A stretch of 64,000 nt of DNA from Sphingopyxis macrogoltabida (GTDB taxonomy: Bacteria; Pseudomonadota; Alphaproteobacteria; Sphingomonadales; Sphingomonadaceae): positions 103,150-167,149 of the forward strand of contig QFPJ01000006.1 of NCBI GenBank assembly GCA_003241685.1, in the 5' to 3' direction. Positions 43,774-52,316 of the stretch are shown here, one piece after another. Every line of letters begins with the position of its first letter. Positions within the stretch are counted from its first letter, which is position 1. The translations under genes and the position numbers were made by a program. Below the pieces are notes generated by a model, which was not told where the DNA came from, made no database searches, and was given only the letters and a program-made list of their open reading frames with translations.

Positions 43774-45303
43774 CTAGATCAGGCGCAGCCTGCGCCCCGT
43801 CTTGCCCAGCGACGCGCGGTCGGCTTCCGGCAATGCGAGGCGCAGCGAGGTCCAGATCGCACCTGCTGCCAGCGCCGTGATCAGCGGCAGCGCAACCGGG
43901 TCGGGCAGGCGGCTGATCGCCAGCGCCAGCGCCCCGGCGACCAGCGTGACGGTCAGGCCGCGCACCGCCACCGCGGGAAACTGGCTGTCGAACGGATGCA
44001 GCCGTTCGTTGACGGCAAGCTGTATCATCGGGATGCCGCCCATCACGACCAGCCCGATCGACATGGCGAGCGTCACGCCGGTCAGCGCGTCCATATGGCC
44101 GACGATCAGCCAGCCCGACGCGACCGCGACGATCACGCCGAAGATGCTGGCGGTCAGCTGGTGCCGGAACGCCGCGACGACCTGCAGCACGGGCAGCGAT
44201 ATGCCCAGCACCGCTTCCGCCGCGCGCGCGAACAGCAGGATCACCAGTGCCGCCTGCGCCACCTGTGCCTGATCGCCGAACAGGCTGAGCAGCGATGAAC
44301 TGCCCGCCGCGAGCACGGCGGCGAGCGGCAGCGCGATCGCGGCGATCAGGCGCGTGGCATAGGCATAGATGTCGGTGACCTGGGCCCGGTCCTCGCGCTC
44401 GGCGCTCGCGGCGAGCGGCGCCATGACATAGACGAAGGCGATGCGGACGAGTTGCACCACGCTCGACAGCTTGCGCGCGATCGTGAACAGGCCCGACGCC
44501 GCCGCCCCCGCCGCGCCGGGCAGCAACAGGTTCAGGATCAGCGCCGGGGCATCGCCGAACAGCCGCGCGATGATGTTCGACGGCAGGATCGAAACCCCGG
44601 CCCAGAAGGTGTCGCGCACCGTATCGCCGATCCACGGGTCGCGCCCAAGATCGGCGAAGCTGTAATAGCGGCGCAGCAGGCGCACGCACAGCAGCGCGGT
44701 GATCGCAAGCGAGCAGAGATGCGCGAGGAACAGGCCCTTCAGCCCCAGTCCGCCGGCAAAGAACAGTCCCGCGAACACCAGCCGCATGATCTGTTCCCAC
44801 ACGATCCGCAGGCGGATTTCGGCGCCGAACACCATGCGCGCGCGCATCGCGCTGGTCGCGATCTCGACAAAGGCCCACAGCGGCAGCGCCCAGACGAAAA
44901 GCTGGATCGCCGGGACGACCAGCGGCCGGTCCTTTTCGGCGACGTTGAGGAACGGCGCGAGATCGGCGGCGAAGACGGCGATCAGCGCCGCGACGATCAG
45001 GCAGGGGCCGACGCCGAAGATCATCGCGGTGCGCAGCGCGGCGGCCGCGTCCGCGTCGCTCGCCGATTGCGGCACCGTGCGCTGCATCGCGCTGGTCATC
45101 CCGGTGTCGAAGATATTTTCGAGCAGGTTGATCGTCGCCCACAGCACCGCATAAAGGCCGTAGCCCGCCAGCCCGAACATCAGGACATAAAGCGGCTGCG
45201 CGACGATTTCGACCACCGCGCCCAATCGGGCAAGCACGGTCGTGCCGAGCCCGCGCGCGACGCTGCGGCTGGTGACGGCGGGCTGGGCGGTCTCTTCGCT
45301 CAT
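43774..45303 (-). CDS. Polysaccharide flippase (MOP superfamily, Wzx-like)
   Basis: The 509-residue protein has about 12-14 membrane helices and the typical Wzx N-terminus after a charged leader (ARGLGTTVLARLGAVVEIVAQ). It may move a lipid-linked sugar across the inner membrane. The start at 45303 was chosen because the frame upstream is antisense to sdhB. It is divergent from sdhB. Confidence 0.86.
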   Translation of the reverse strand: MSEETAQPAVTSRSVARGLGTTVLARLGAVVEIVAQPLYVLMFGLAGYGLYAVLWATINLLENIFDTGMTSAMQRTVPQSASDADAAAALRTAMIFGVGPCLIVAALIAVFAADLAPFLNVAEKDRPLVVPAIQLFVWALPLWAFVEIATSAMRARMVFGAEIRLRIVWEQIMRLVFAGLFFAGGLGLKGLFLAHLCSLAITALLCVRLLRRYYSFADLGRDPWIGDTVRDTFWAGVSILPSNIIARLFGDAPALILNLLLPGAAGAAASGLFTIARKLSSVVQLVRIAFVYVMAPLAASAEREDRAQVTDIYAYATRLIAAIALPLAAVLAAGSSSLLSLFGDQAQVAQAALVILLFARAAEAVLGISLPVLQVVAAFRHQLTASIFGVIVAVASGWLIVGHMDALTGVTLAMSIGLVVMGGIPMIQLAVNERLHPFDSQFPAVAVRGLTVTLVAGALALAISRLPDPVALPLITALAAGAIWTSLRLALPEADRASLGKTGRRLRLI

Positions 45304-45366
45304 GGCCGCGCCCCTAGCGGCTTGCCGGGTCCCCCGCCAGCGGCTTTCACGCTTTTCGGCCATCAA

Positions 45367-45419
45367 CCCCTTGTCGACTCTTTCAATCGGGTCTAGTCGA
45401 ACCGCGACTGCACAAGGGG
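45367..45419 (+). promoter_or_regulatory. Inverted repeat covering the sdhB ribosome-binding site
   Basis: CCCCTTGT (45367-45374) and ACAAGGGG (45412-45419) are perfect complements 37 bp apart in the sdhB leader. The right arm contains the AAGGGG that serves as ribosome-binding site before the ATG at 45430. A hairpin could mask it. This is a pattern observation only. Confidence 0.35.
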
Positions 45420-45429
45420 AGCCAGACAT

Positions 45430-46212
45430 ATGGCCGAATTTCGCCTGCCCAAGAACAGCCGCATCCAGAAGGGCGGCACGGTCCACAAGGCCGAGGGCGC
45501 GAACAGCGCCAGGAAATTCAAGGTCTATCGCTATAGCCCCGACAGCGGCCGGAATCCGCATTTCGACACGTTCGAGATCGACCTGGAAAAATGCGGCCCG
45601 ATGGTGCTCGACGCGCTGATCAAGATGAAGAGCGAGCAGGACAGCTCGCTGACCTTCCGCCGGTCGTGCCGCGAAGGCATCTGCGGCAGCTGTTCGATGA
45701 ACATGAACGGCAAGAACGGCCTCGCCTGCACCACCGCGATCGAGGATCTGAAGGGCGACATCACGATCACCCCGCTGCCGCATATGGAAGTGATCAAGGA
45801 TCTCGTCCCCGACTTCACCCATTTCTATGCCCAATATGCATCGATCGAACCCTGGCTGAAGACCAAGACGACGACGCCCAGCGGCAAGGAGCGGCTTCAG
45901 TCGCCCGCCGAACGCGAAAAGCTCGACGGCCTGTACGAATGCATCCTGTGCGCCTGCTGCTCGACCAGTTGCCCCAGCTATTGGTGGAACAGCGACAAGT
46001 TCCTCGGTCCCGCGATTCTGCTCCAGGCCTATCGCTGGCTCGCCGACAGCCGCGACGAAATGACCGGCGAACGGCTCGACGAGCTGGAAGATCCCTTCCG
46101 CCTCTATCGCTGCCACACGATCATGAACTGCGCCAACGCCTGCCCCAAGGGGCTGAGCCCGGCGCGCGCCATCGCCGAGATCAAGAAGCTGGAGGCCGAG
46201 CGGCAGGTTTGA
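45430..46212 (+). CDS. sdhB: Succinate dehydrogenase iron-sulfur subunit
   Basis: The 260-residue protein has the three iron-sulfur motifs of SdhB. The [2Fe-2S] ligands lie in CREGICGSC and a downstream Cys (residues 80, 85, 88, 100). The [4Fe-4S] and [3Fe-4S] ligands lie in CILCACCSTSCP and CHTIMNCANACPKG. It passes electrons from SdhA to ubiquinone. No sdhA, sdhC or sdhD is adjacent, so the operon is split in this genome or these genes lie elsewhere. A thioesterase and zapE follow on the same strand. Confidence 0.96.
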   Translation: MAEFRLPKNSRIQKGGTVHKAEGANSARKFKVYRYSPDSGRNPHFDTFEIDLEKCGPMVLDALIKMKSEQDSSLTFRRSCREGICGSCSMNMNGKNGLACTTAIEDLKGDITITPLPHMEVIKDLVPDFTHFYAQYASIEPWLKTKTTTPSGKERLQSPAEREKLDGLYECILCACCSTSCPSYWWNSDKFLGPAILLQAYRWLADSRDEMTGERLDELEDPFRLYRCHTIMNCANACPKGLSPARAIAEIKKLEAERQV

Positions 46213-46279
46213 TGCTGGCCGTCGCCGGTGACGGTGGGCGCGCGGGCCGGCGCCGTTTCCATTGGATGAAGGCTGCAAC

Positions 46280-46768
46280 GTGAACGACGGGATCGAGGAG
46301 CCGAAGCGCCGCGACCATTTTACGGCCGAAGAACTGGAGGGCGGCTGGACGAGCTGGAACCTCAAGGACCCGAGCCGCTTCAACGCCTTCATCGAGCCCC
46401 TGTCGGTGCGCGCCGAGCCGCCGACCCCCGATGGCCGTCCGCGCGCGCGGGTGCGGATGCTGCCCGAACGCAAGCACAGCAATCTGGGCGACAATGTCCA
46501 TGGCGCGGTCAGCCTCGCGCTCGTCGACATTGCGCTGTTCGCCGCTTCGCATCAGTTCGGATCGCTCAATGCCGGGCATTCGGTGACGCTCGACCTGTCG
46601 ACGCAGTTCGTCGGCGCCGGGCGGCTCGGCGAACCGCTCGACGCGGTGGTCGAACTGGTGCGCGAGACGGGGCGGCTGATCTTCCTGCGCGGGCTGGTCG
46701 TCCAGGGGGAGGCCGACGACCATATCGTCCTCAGTTTCGCCGGTACGATCCGCAAGGCCAGCAAGTGA
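46280..46768 (+). CDS. PaaI-like hot-dog thioesterase
   Basis: The 162-residue protein is a hot-dog fold acyl-CoA thioesterase. The catalytic segment NLGDNVHGAVSLALVDIALF is recognisable. It would hydrolyse an acyl-CoA of unknown chain. The GTG at 46280 has GAAGG at the correct distance and is preferred to a TTG six codons upstream. Its stop overlaps the zapE start (GTGA). Confidence 0.84.
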   Translation: MNDGIEEPKRRDHFTAEELEGGWTSWNLKDPSRFNAFIEPLSVRAEPPTPDGRPRARVRMLPERKHSNLGDNVHGAVSLALVDIALFAASHQFGSLNAGHSVTLDLSTQFVGAGRLGEPLDAVVELVRETGRLIFLRGLVVQGEADDHIVLSFAGTIRKASK

Positions 46769-47904
46769 CGGGCGTCCTCGCCGCCTATGACGCGCTCGTC
46801 GCGGGCGGCGAGCTGAAGCCCGATGCCGAACAGCGTGCCGCGGCCGAGCGGCTCAATCGGCTGCAGCAGGCGCTGGAAGCGGCGCCGCCGCGCGGCAGCC
46901 TGCTCTGGCGGATTGCCGGTCGCAAGCCCGAGGCGCCGCGCGGCGTCTATCTGTGGGGCGCGGTGGGCCGGGGCAAATCGATGCTGATGGACCTTTTCTA
47001 CGATCAGCTTGCCATTCAGCGAAAGAAGCGCGTCCATTTCCACGCCTTCATGCTCGACGTCCATGCCCGGATGCGCGAGGTTCGCAAGACGGAGAGCGGC
47101 GACCCGATCCCGCAGGTCGCGGCGGCGCTGGTCGAAAACGTCCGCTGCCTCGCCTTCGACGAGATGGTCGTGAACAACAGCGCCGACGCGATGATCCTTT
47201 CGCGCCTGTTCACCGCGCTGATCGAACATGGCGTGACGGTGGTTGCGACGTCGAACCGGCCGCCGAAGGATCTCTACAAGGACGGGCTCAACCGCGAGCA
47301 TTTCCTGCCCTTCATCGCGCTGGTCGAATCGAAGCTGGACGTGATGAGCCTCAACGGCCCGACCGATTATCGCCGCGACCGTCTGGGCGACGGCGCGCGC
47401 TGGTTCGTGCCCGCCGACGACGCGGCCAGCGCGGCGCTGTCCGCCGCCTTTTTCCGCCTCACCGACTATCCGCCGGAGGACCGGGCGCATGTCCCCTCGT
47501 TCGACCTCGATGTCGGCGGCGGCCGCATCCTGCACGTTCCGAAGGCGCTGAAGGGCGTCGCGGTCTTCTCGTTCAAGCGCCTGTGCGCGGAGGCGCGCGG
47601 CGCGTCGGACTATCTGGCGGTCGCGCGGCATTTCCACAGCGTCATCATCGTCGGCATTCCGCGCATGGGCCCCGAAAACCGAAACGAGGCGGCGCGCTTC
47701 GTGACGCTGGTCGATGCGCTCTATGAATATAAGGTCAAGCTGCTCGCGAGTGCCGCGGCCCAGCCCGACGACCTGTATGTCGCGGGCGACGGTGCGTTCG
47801 AGTTTGAGCGGACGGCCAGCCGCCTGTCCGAAATGCAGTCGGACGACTATCTCGCGCTAGGCCATGGCCAGGAGGATGCCCCCGGCAATCTTCCCCCATC
47901 GTGA
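46765..47904 (+). CDS. zapE: AFG1-like ATPase ZapE
   Basis: The 379-residue protein is an AAA-type ATPase with Walker A GAVGRGKSML and Walker B-like CLAFDEM. The length and the N-terminal YxxLVxxGxLxxDxxQ pattern fit ZapE, which helps regulate the Z ring in cell division. The GTG start overlaps the thioesterase stop. Its last 48 bp overlap the convergent deacetylase gene. Confidence 0.9.
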   Translation: MTGVLAAYDALVAGGELKPDAEQRAAAERLNRLQQALEAAPPRGSLLWRIAGRKPEAPRGVYLWGAVGRGKSMLMDLFYDQLAIQRKKRVHFHAFMLDVHARMREVRKTESGDPIPQVAAALVENVRCLAFDEMVVNNSADAMILSRLFTALIEHGVTVVATSNRPPKDLYKDGLNREHFLPFIALVESKLDVMSLNGPTDYRRDRLGDGARWFVPADDAASAALSAAFFRLTDYPPEDRAHVPSFDLDVGGGRILHVPKALKGVAVFSFKRLCAEARGASDYLAVARHFHSVIIVGIPRMGPENRNEAARFVTLVDALYEYKVKLLASAAAQPDDLYVAGDGAFEFERTASRLSEMQSDDYLALGHGQEDAPGNLPPS

Positions 47905-48900
47905 CGTGTTCGCGGTGACATAGGCGATGCTGCGGACATAACGTACTTCGTGGACCAGATGCCCCGCCGCCTGCTGTGCGGTACGGCGAAAGGTGCGTAA
48001 GGGACGCGGTGCGGGCACCGGGATCGGGCCGGGCCGGGCCGGCGGCTCGGGCAGGTCGACGAAACCGCCGTTCGTCACCCGCGCGTCGTCCGCCACGGCG
48101 CGGCACAAGGCCTCCATGCGCGCGACAGCGAGCCGGTTCGCGACCTGCCGGTCACGGCTCAGCAGTTCGAAACTGTGGCTGAAGGCGGAAAACTGGATCG
48201 CGCCGTTCGCCGCCGCATGATCGAGCGCGTCGCGCATTTCCTCTTCGGACATGGCGCAAAGCTGCGCGGGACGAAAACTGTCGGCGCGGTCCATCAGGCC
48301 GCTGACCGGCACTTCGCAGACGCCGTGGTGGACGCGCATGCCGATATTGCTGCGGTCGAGCGTGATGGCGCAGCCGTGGCCCAGATAGGCACCGTTGAAA
48401 CTGCTGTCATATGCAAGGCCGAGCGCCGCGAGCGCGCGCAGCGTGTCGTCATTGGCGCCGAAATTGCCGGCGCGGAACGCGACCGGGTCGGGCGCCCCGG
48501 CGCGCACCAGCATATCGGCGGCAAGGCCGATCAGCTTTTTCTGCGCCGACAGCGGAAAGTCGCCGATGTTGCGGCCGGTCAGGCGGCCGACGGGGCTGAA
48601 GCGCGCAAACGGCAGCCATTCGGTGTGGATATGAAGCTGAACCTCGTGCCCGCGCGCGACGATTGGCTGCACGATGTCGCGGATGATCGACGGGCCATGG
48701 ACCAGCGCGGGCATCGGATCGACGAAATAGACGCCCTTCAGCCCGTGGCGTTCGAGCATGTCCATCTGGAAATGAATGCCGAAATCGCCCTCCCGGCAGC
48801 GGCCGAGGATGGAGCTTTCGAAATTCGCGCGGGCGTCCATGCCCCGCTGATGGAGTCCGGCCGACAATTCGGTGTCGAAACTGATGATCGCCCGCGTCAC
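47857..48900 (-). CDS. Polysaccharide deacetylase-like (NodB homology) protein
   Basis: The 347-residue protein has a NodB-like fold. The catalytic Asp is in ISFDTELSAG, a metal-binding His pair is in HEVQLHIHTEW, and a later AFRAGNFGANDDTLRALAAL segment is typical. It probably removes acetyl or acyl groups from a sugar polymer. No signal peptide is seen. The 3' end overlaps zapE by 48 bp. Confidence 0.82.
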   Translation of the reverse strand: MTRAIISFDTELSAGLHQRGMDARANFESSILGRCREGDFGIHFQMDMLERHGLKGVYFVDPMPALVHGPSIIRDIVQPIVARGHEVQLHIHTEWLPFARFSPVGRLTGRNIGDFPLSAQKKLIGLAADMLVRAGAPDPVAFRAGNFGANDDTLRALAALGLAYDSSFNGAYLGHGCAITLDRSNIGMRVHHGVCEVPVSGLMDRADSFRPAQLCAMSEEEMRDALDHAAANGAIQFSAFSHSFELLSRDRQVANRLAVARMEALCRAVADDARVTNGGFVDLPEPPARPGPIPVPAPRPLRTFRRTAQQAAGHLVHEVRYVRSIAYVTANTSRWGKIAGGILLAMA

Positions 48901-48965
48901 CGCGCTGGCCTAGCAGCGGGGGGATAAGGGACGGTTAAAGGGATGCTGTGATCGTTACGTCCGCT

Positions 48966-49508
48966 TCAGAATCGGAAACTGACGTCGACCCCGCCACCTT
49001 TGGTATCGCCCCAGGGGACGATCTGGACGCGGTCGTTGGCGCGGCGGGTGACGAGCTGGCCGGTCGCGGTGCCGATCGCCGCGCCGACCAGCACGTCGCC
49101 GACCCGGTGCTTGCGCGCCTCGACGCGGCTGAGGCCGACAAAGGAGGCGACGACATAGGCGGGCAGCCCGGCCTCCCAGCCATAACGATTGTGCAGCGTC
49201 GCCGCGGCGGCGAAGCTGGTCGACGTATGGCCCGAAGGAAAGCTCTTGTCGTCGCTGCCGTCGGGACGGCGCGAGGGGAAGGCTTCTTTCAGCCCCTGGG
49301 TGATCAGGATCGTCCCGCCGATGCTGCCCCCCGCCTGCAACACGCCGTTCCAGTCGCCCTGCACCGCGGGCACCCCGAACGCGGCGACGACCAGCGCATT
49401 CTTGGCGACGGTGCCGGCGTCGTCCCAGCCATCCTCGCTGGCTCCGGCGGGCGCGGCGAGGCCACAGGACAGCGCAAGCGCCATGGCGAGGGAGGCGCGT
49501 CTGATCAT
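48966..49508 (-). CDS. PAP2-family phosphatase (exported)
   Basis: The 180-residue protein has a signal peptide (about residues 1-23) and the PAP2 motifs: KEAFPSRRPDG, SFPSGHTS and the late SRVEARKHRVGDVL with the catalytic His. Members remove phosphate from lipid carriers such as undecaprenyl diphosphate or phosphatidic acid. The short length and the signal peptide suggest a soluble periplasmic form. A Fur-like palindrome lies about 150 bp upstream. Confidence 0.88.
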   Translation of the reverse strand: MIRRASLAMALALSCGLAAPAGASEDGWDDAGTVAKNALVVAAFGVPAVQGDWNGVLQAGGSIGGTILITQGLKEAFPSRRPDGSDDKSFPSGHTSTSFAAAATLHNRYGWEAGLPAYVVASFVGLSRVEARKHRVGDVLVGAAIGTATGQLVTRRANDRVQIVPWGDTKGGGVDVSFRF

Positions 49509-49653
49509 AAATGTCTCCTCGAACCGCGCTTTGTCGACGCGGCGACGGAGCCGGTTTATCGCGCGCGGCCGCGACCGCCAAGGCCGCGTGACATATTTGT
49601 GGCAAGCCCCGTGCCGCACCCGCTGGTTGCGCCTGCAACCGGCATTAACGCTA

Positions 49654-49670
49654 TTGCGAACTATTTGCAA
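49654..49670. promoter_or_regulatory. TTGCGAACTATTTGCAA palindrome (Fur/Mur-like)
   Basis: The 17-bp sequence is an imperfect palindrome around a central T and resembles alphaproteobacterial Fur/Mur boxes (TGC-A-rich arms). It lies in the 318-bp gap between the divergent PAP2 gene (49508) and mdh (49827). The gap holds no gene that I can see. The match is by eye only. Confidence 0.38.
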
Positions 49671-49826
49671 AAAAACCCTGTTTTTCGTCCTTTTCGCTGT
49701 TGTTTCCTTAAGGGAATCGGCGTAGTGGCGGCGCCAGTCCTTGGGATTGGCGAGGAGCTTTGAGCCCGTGCCCCGTCGATCCGTGAACCACATTCCGGGC
49801 TTGCCAGGAAGGGAGTGCCGCGCGCC

Positions 49827-50789
49827 ATGGGACGCAAGAAGATCGCATTGATCGGAGCCGGGAATATCGGCGGAACGCTGGCGCTGCTCGCCGCGCAGAA
49901 GGAATTGGGCGACGTCGTCCTGTTCGACGTCGTCGAAGGCGTGCCGCAGGGCAAGGCGCTCGACCTGTCGCAAGTCGGCCCGATCGCGGGCTTCGACGCG
50001 AAGATCACCGGCTCGAACGACTATAAGGATATCGCGGGCGCCGACGTCATCATCGTCACCGCCGGTGTCGCCCGCAAGCCGGGCATGAGCCGCGACGATT
50101 TGCTCGGCATCAACCTCAAGGTCATGAAGGCCGTGGGCGAAGGCATCAAGGCGAACGCCCCCGACGCCTTCGTCATCTGCATCACCAACCCGCTCGATGC
50201 CATGGTCTGGGCGCTGCGCGAATTTTCGGGCCTGCCGCACAACAAGGTCGTCGGCATGGCCGGCGTGCTCGACTCGGCGCGCTTCAGCCACTTCATCGCC
50301 GACGAATTCGACGTGTCGGTCAAGGATGTGAACACCTTCGTCCTTGGCGGCCACGGCGACACGATGGTCCCCGTCGTCCGTTACTCGACCGTCAACGGCA
50401 TCCCCGTTCCCGATCTGGTCAAGATGGGCCTGTCGTCGCAGGACAAGATCGACGCGATCGTCAAGCGCACCCGCGGCGGCGGCGGCGAGATCGTCGCGCT
50501 GCTCGGCACCGGCTCGGCTTTCTACGCCCCGGCCGCATCGGGCATCGCGATGGCCGAAGCCTATCTGGGCGACCAGAAGCGCATCCTGCCGTCGGCGGCC
50601 TATGTCGACGGCCAATATGGCCTTGATGGCCTGTATGTCGGGGTGCCCGTCGTGATCGGCGCGGGCGGGGTCGAGAAGATCGTCGAGATCGAACTCGACG
50701 ACGCCGACAAGGCGGGCCTGCAGGTGTCGGTCGACGCGGTCAAGGAACTGCTCGACGCGTGCAAGAATCTGGATTCGAGCCTCGCGTAA
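49827..50789 (+). CDS. mdh: Malate dehydrogenase
   Basis: The 320-residue protein has the NAD-binding IGAGNIGGTLALL at the start and the catalytic region with GGHGDTMVP. Substrate-binding Arg residues in AGVARKPGMSRDD fit malate rather than lactate. It converts malate to oxaloacetate. GGGAG lies upstream of the ATG at 49827. It is the first gene of a TCA cluster that continues with sucD, but the usual sucC between mdh and sucD is absent; a repeat pair sits there instead. Confidence 0.96.
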   Translation: MGRKKIALIGAGNIGGTLALLAAQKELGDVVLFDVVEGVPQGKALDLSQVGPIAGFDAKITGSNDYKDIAGADVIIVTAGVARKPGMSRDDLLGINLKVMKAVGEGIKANAPDAFVICITNPLDAMVWALREFSGLPHNKVVGMAGVLDSARFSHFIADEFDVSVKDVNTFVLGGHGDTMVPVVRYSTVNGIPVPDLVKMGLSSQDKIDAIVKRTRGGGGEIVALLGTGSAFYAPAASGIAMAEAYLGDQKRILPSAAYVDGQYGLDGLYVGVPVVIGAGGVEKIVEIELDDADKAGLQVSVDAVKELLDACKNLDSSLA

Positions 50790-50796
50790 ATAGCTT

Positions 50797-50895
50797 GTGC
50801 CCCTGCGAAGTGCAGGGGCCCATCACCTGTGCTCGAAAGATCGGGCGGCCGGTGAACCAATGTTTGGAGATGGGCCCCTGCCTTCGCAGGGGCGC
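50797..50895. repeat. Palindromic repeat pair, GCCCCTGCGAAGTGCAGGGGC type
   Basis: A left arm (CCCCTGCGAAGTGCAGGGGC) and a right arm (GCCCCTGCCTTCGCAGGGGC) flank a 44-bp spacer, with CCATC/GATGG at their inner ends. It fills most of the mdh-sucD gap. Confidence 0.85.
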
Positions 50896-50913
50896 GAGAA
50901 ACGGAACGAGATC

Positions 50914-51804
50914 ATGAGCATCCTCATCGACAAGAATACCAAGGTCATCACCCAGGGGATGACCGGTGCCACCGGCACCTTCCACACCGAACAGGCGCTG
51001 GCCTATGGCACCCAGATGGTCGGCGGCGTGACGCCGGGCAAGGGCGGCACGCAGCACATCGGCCTGCCGATGTTCAACACGGTCGAGGAAGCGAAGCATG
51101 CGACCGGCGCGACCGCGTCGGTCATCTATGTGCCGCCGCCGTTCGCCGCCGACTCGATCCTCGAGGCGATCGATGCCGAGATCGAGCTGATCGTCGCGAT
51201 CACCGAAGGCATTCCGGTGCTCGACATGGTCAAGGTGAAGCGCGCCCTCAGCGGTTCCAAGTCGCGCCTGATCGGCCCGAACTGCCCCGGCGTGCTGACC
51301 CCCGAAGAATGCAAGATCGGCATCATGCCCGGCAACATCTTCAAGAAGGGCAGCGTCGGCGTCGTCTCGCGCTCGGGCACGCTGACCTATGAAGCGGTGT
51401 TCCAGACCTCGAACGTCGGCCTGGGTCAGACGACCGCGGTCGGCATCGGCGGCGACCCGGTCAACGGCACCAACTTCATCGACGTGCTCGAACTCTTCCT
51501 GGCCGACGACGCGACCAAGTCGATCATCATGATCGGCGAGATCGGCGGCGATGCCGAGGAACAGGCCGCGCAGTTCCTGATCGACGAGGCGAAGCGCGGG
51601 CGCAAGAAGCCGATGGCCGGCTTCATCGCGGGCCGCACCGCGCCTCCGGGCCGCCGCATGGGCCATGCCGGCGCGATCGTGTCGGGCGGCAAGGGCGACG
51701 CCGAAAGCAAGATCGCGGCGATGGAAGCCGCCGGCATCAAGGTGTCGGCCAGCCCGTCGGAACTCGGCACGACGCTGGCCGAAGTGCTGAAGGAACGCGT
51801 CTGA
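50914..51804 (+). CDS. sucD: Succinyl-CoA ligase (ADP-forming) alpha subunit
   Basis: The 296-residue protein has the CoA-binding N-terminus (QGMTGATGTFHTEQAL) and the phosphohistidine in PGRRMGHAGAIVSGG (His251). It makes succinate and ATP or GTP with the beta subunit SucC. SucC is not encoded next to it, which is unusual because the two subunits are normally adjacent. Confidence 0.96.
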   Translation: MSILIDKNTKVITQGMTGATGTFHTEQALAYGTQMVGGVTPGKGGTQHIGLPMFNTVEEAKHATGATASVIYVPPPFAADSILEAIDAEIELIVAITEGIPVLDMVKVKRALSGSKSRLIGPNCPGVLTPEECKIGIMPGNIFKKGSVGVVSRSGTLTYEAVFQTSNVGLGQTTAVGIGGDPVNGTNFIDVLELFLADDATKSIIMIGEIGGDAEEQAAQFLIDEAKRGRKKPMAGFIAGRTAPPGRRMGHAGAIVSGGKGDAESKIAAMEAAGIKVSASPSELGTTLAEVLKERV

Positions 51805-51826
51805 TTATTGTGCCAGCCTTTCTTTC

Positions 51827-51893
51827 GTGTTCCCCCGCGAAGGCGGGGGTCCATGAGAGGTCGCAATGGGTCCCCGCCTTCGCGGGGACACAC
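51827..51893. repeat. Palindromic repeat pair upstream of the GIY-YIG gene
   Basis: Left arm GTTCCCCCGCGAAGGCGGGG and right arm GGTCCCCGCCTTCGCGGGGA face each other across a short spacer. From 51865 the right arm and its flank match, at 30 of 36 positions, the copy at 52241-52276 downstream of the nuclease gene. Confidence 0.88.
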
Positions 51894-51895
51894 GG

Positions 51896-52201
51896 ATGGG
51901 AGGTTTGGGAACGGTCCGCCCCGGCTATGTCTACATCATGGCAAGCCGGAAAAACGGAACTATCTATATCGGAGTGACCAGCGATCTGCCGCAGCGTGTT
52001 TGGCAACACCGCGAAGGCGTGATCGGGGGATTTACGAAGGAGTATGGCTGCAAATTGCTGGTCTGGTTCGAAGCATTCGAAAACATCCACGACGCCCGGC
52101 AGTTTGAAGCGCGAATGAAGAAATGGAACCGGGCTTGGAAGATCGACCGGATCGAGGAGCATAATCCCGAGTGGGCGGATCTGTTTGAAACCTTGGTTTG
52201 A
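51896..52201 (+). CDS. GIY-YIG nuclease-domain protein inserted between sucD and sucA
   Basis: The 101-residue protein is a single GIY-YIG domain. It has the paired tyrosine motifs (GYVYIM at residues 10-15 and TIYIGVTSD from 22), the conserved Arg34 (QRVWQHRE), and Glu71 (FEARMKKW), the metal-binding residue. Single-domain members (YhbQ-like) are of poorly known function. It has no extra DNA-binding domain. The start is uncertain: an ATG inside the upstream repeat (51866) is in frame. The gene interrupts the sucD-sucA row and is enclosed by the window's palindromic repeats, so it may be a mobile or repeat-linked gene. Confidence 0.86.
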   Translation: MGGLGTVRPGYVYIMASRKNGTIYIGVTSDLPQRVWQHREGVIGGFTKEYGCKLLVWFEAFENIHDARQFEARMKKWNRAWKIDRIEEHNPEWADLFETLV

Positions 52202-52205
52202 TTTC

Positions 52206-52301
52206 GTGGCCTCCGGCGAAGGCGGGGCTGCGATAGGTGCAATGGACCCCCGTCTTCGCGGGGGAACACGGATAGGTTAGTCCCTGCCTTCGCAGGGGCG
52301 C
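52206..52301. repeat. Palindromic repeat group downstream of the GIY-YIG gene
   Basis: Three arms lie together: a degenerate left arm (CTCCGGCGAAGGCGGGGC), the arm ACCCCCGTCTTCGCGGGGGA that repeats the upstream copy, and a third CCCTGCCTTCGCAGGGGC arm that matches the mdh-sucD repeat. The last two are in the same orientation. They fill the gap before sucA. Confidence 0.85.
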
Positions 52302-52316
52302 AGCGAGTGTAAGATT

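Noticed and set aside
43774..46530. Flippase gene extended upstream to 46530
   Set aside because: The extension runs antisense through sdhB; the flippase N-terminus begins at 45303.
51866..52201. ATG in the upstream repeat as the start of the GIY-YIG gene
   Set aside because: The extra ten residues come from the palindromic repeat and do not resemble the family; the ATG at 51896 was kept, though the choice is not certain.
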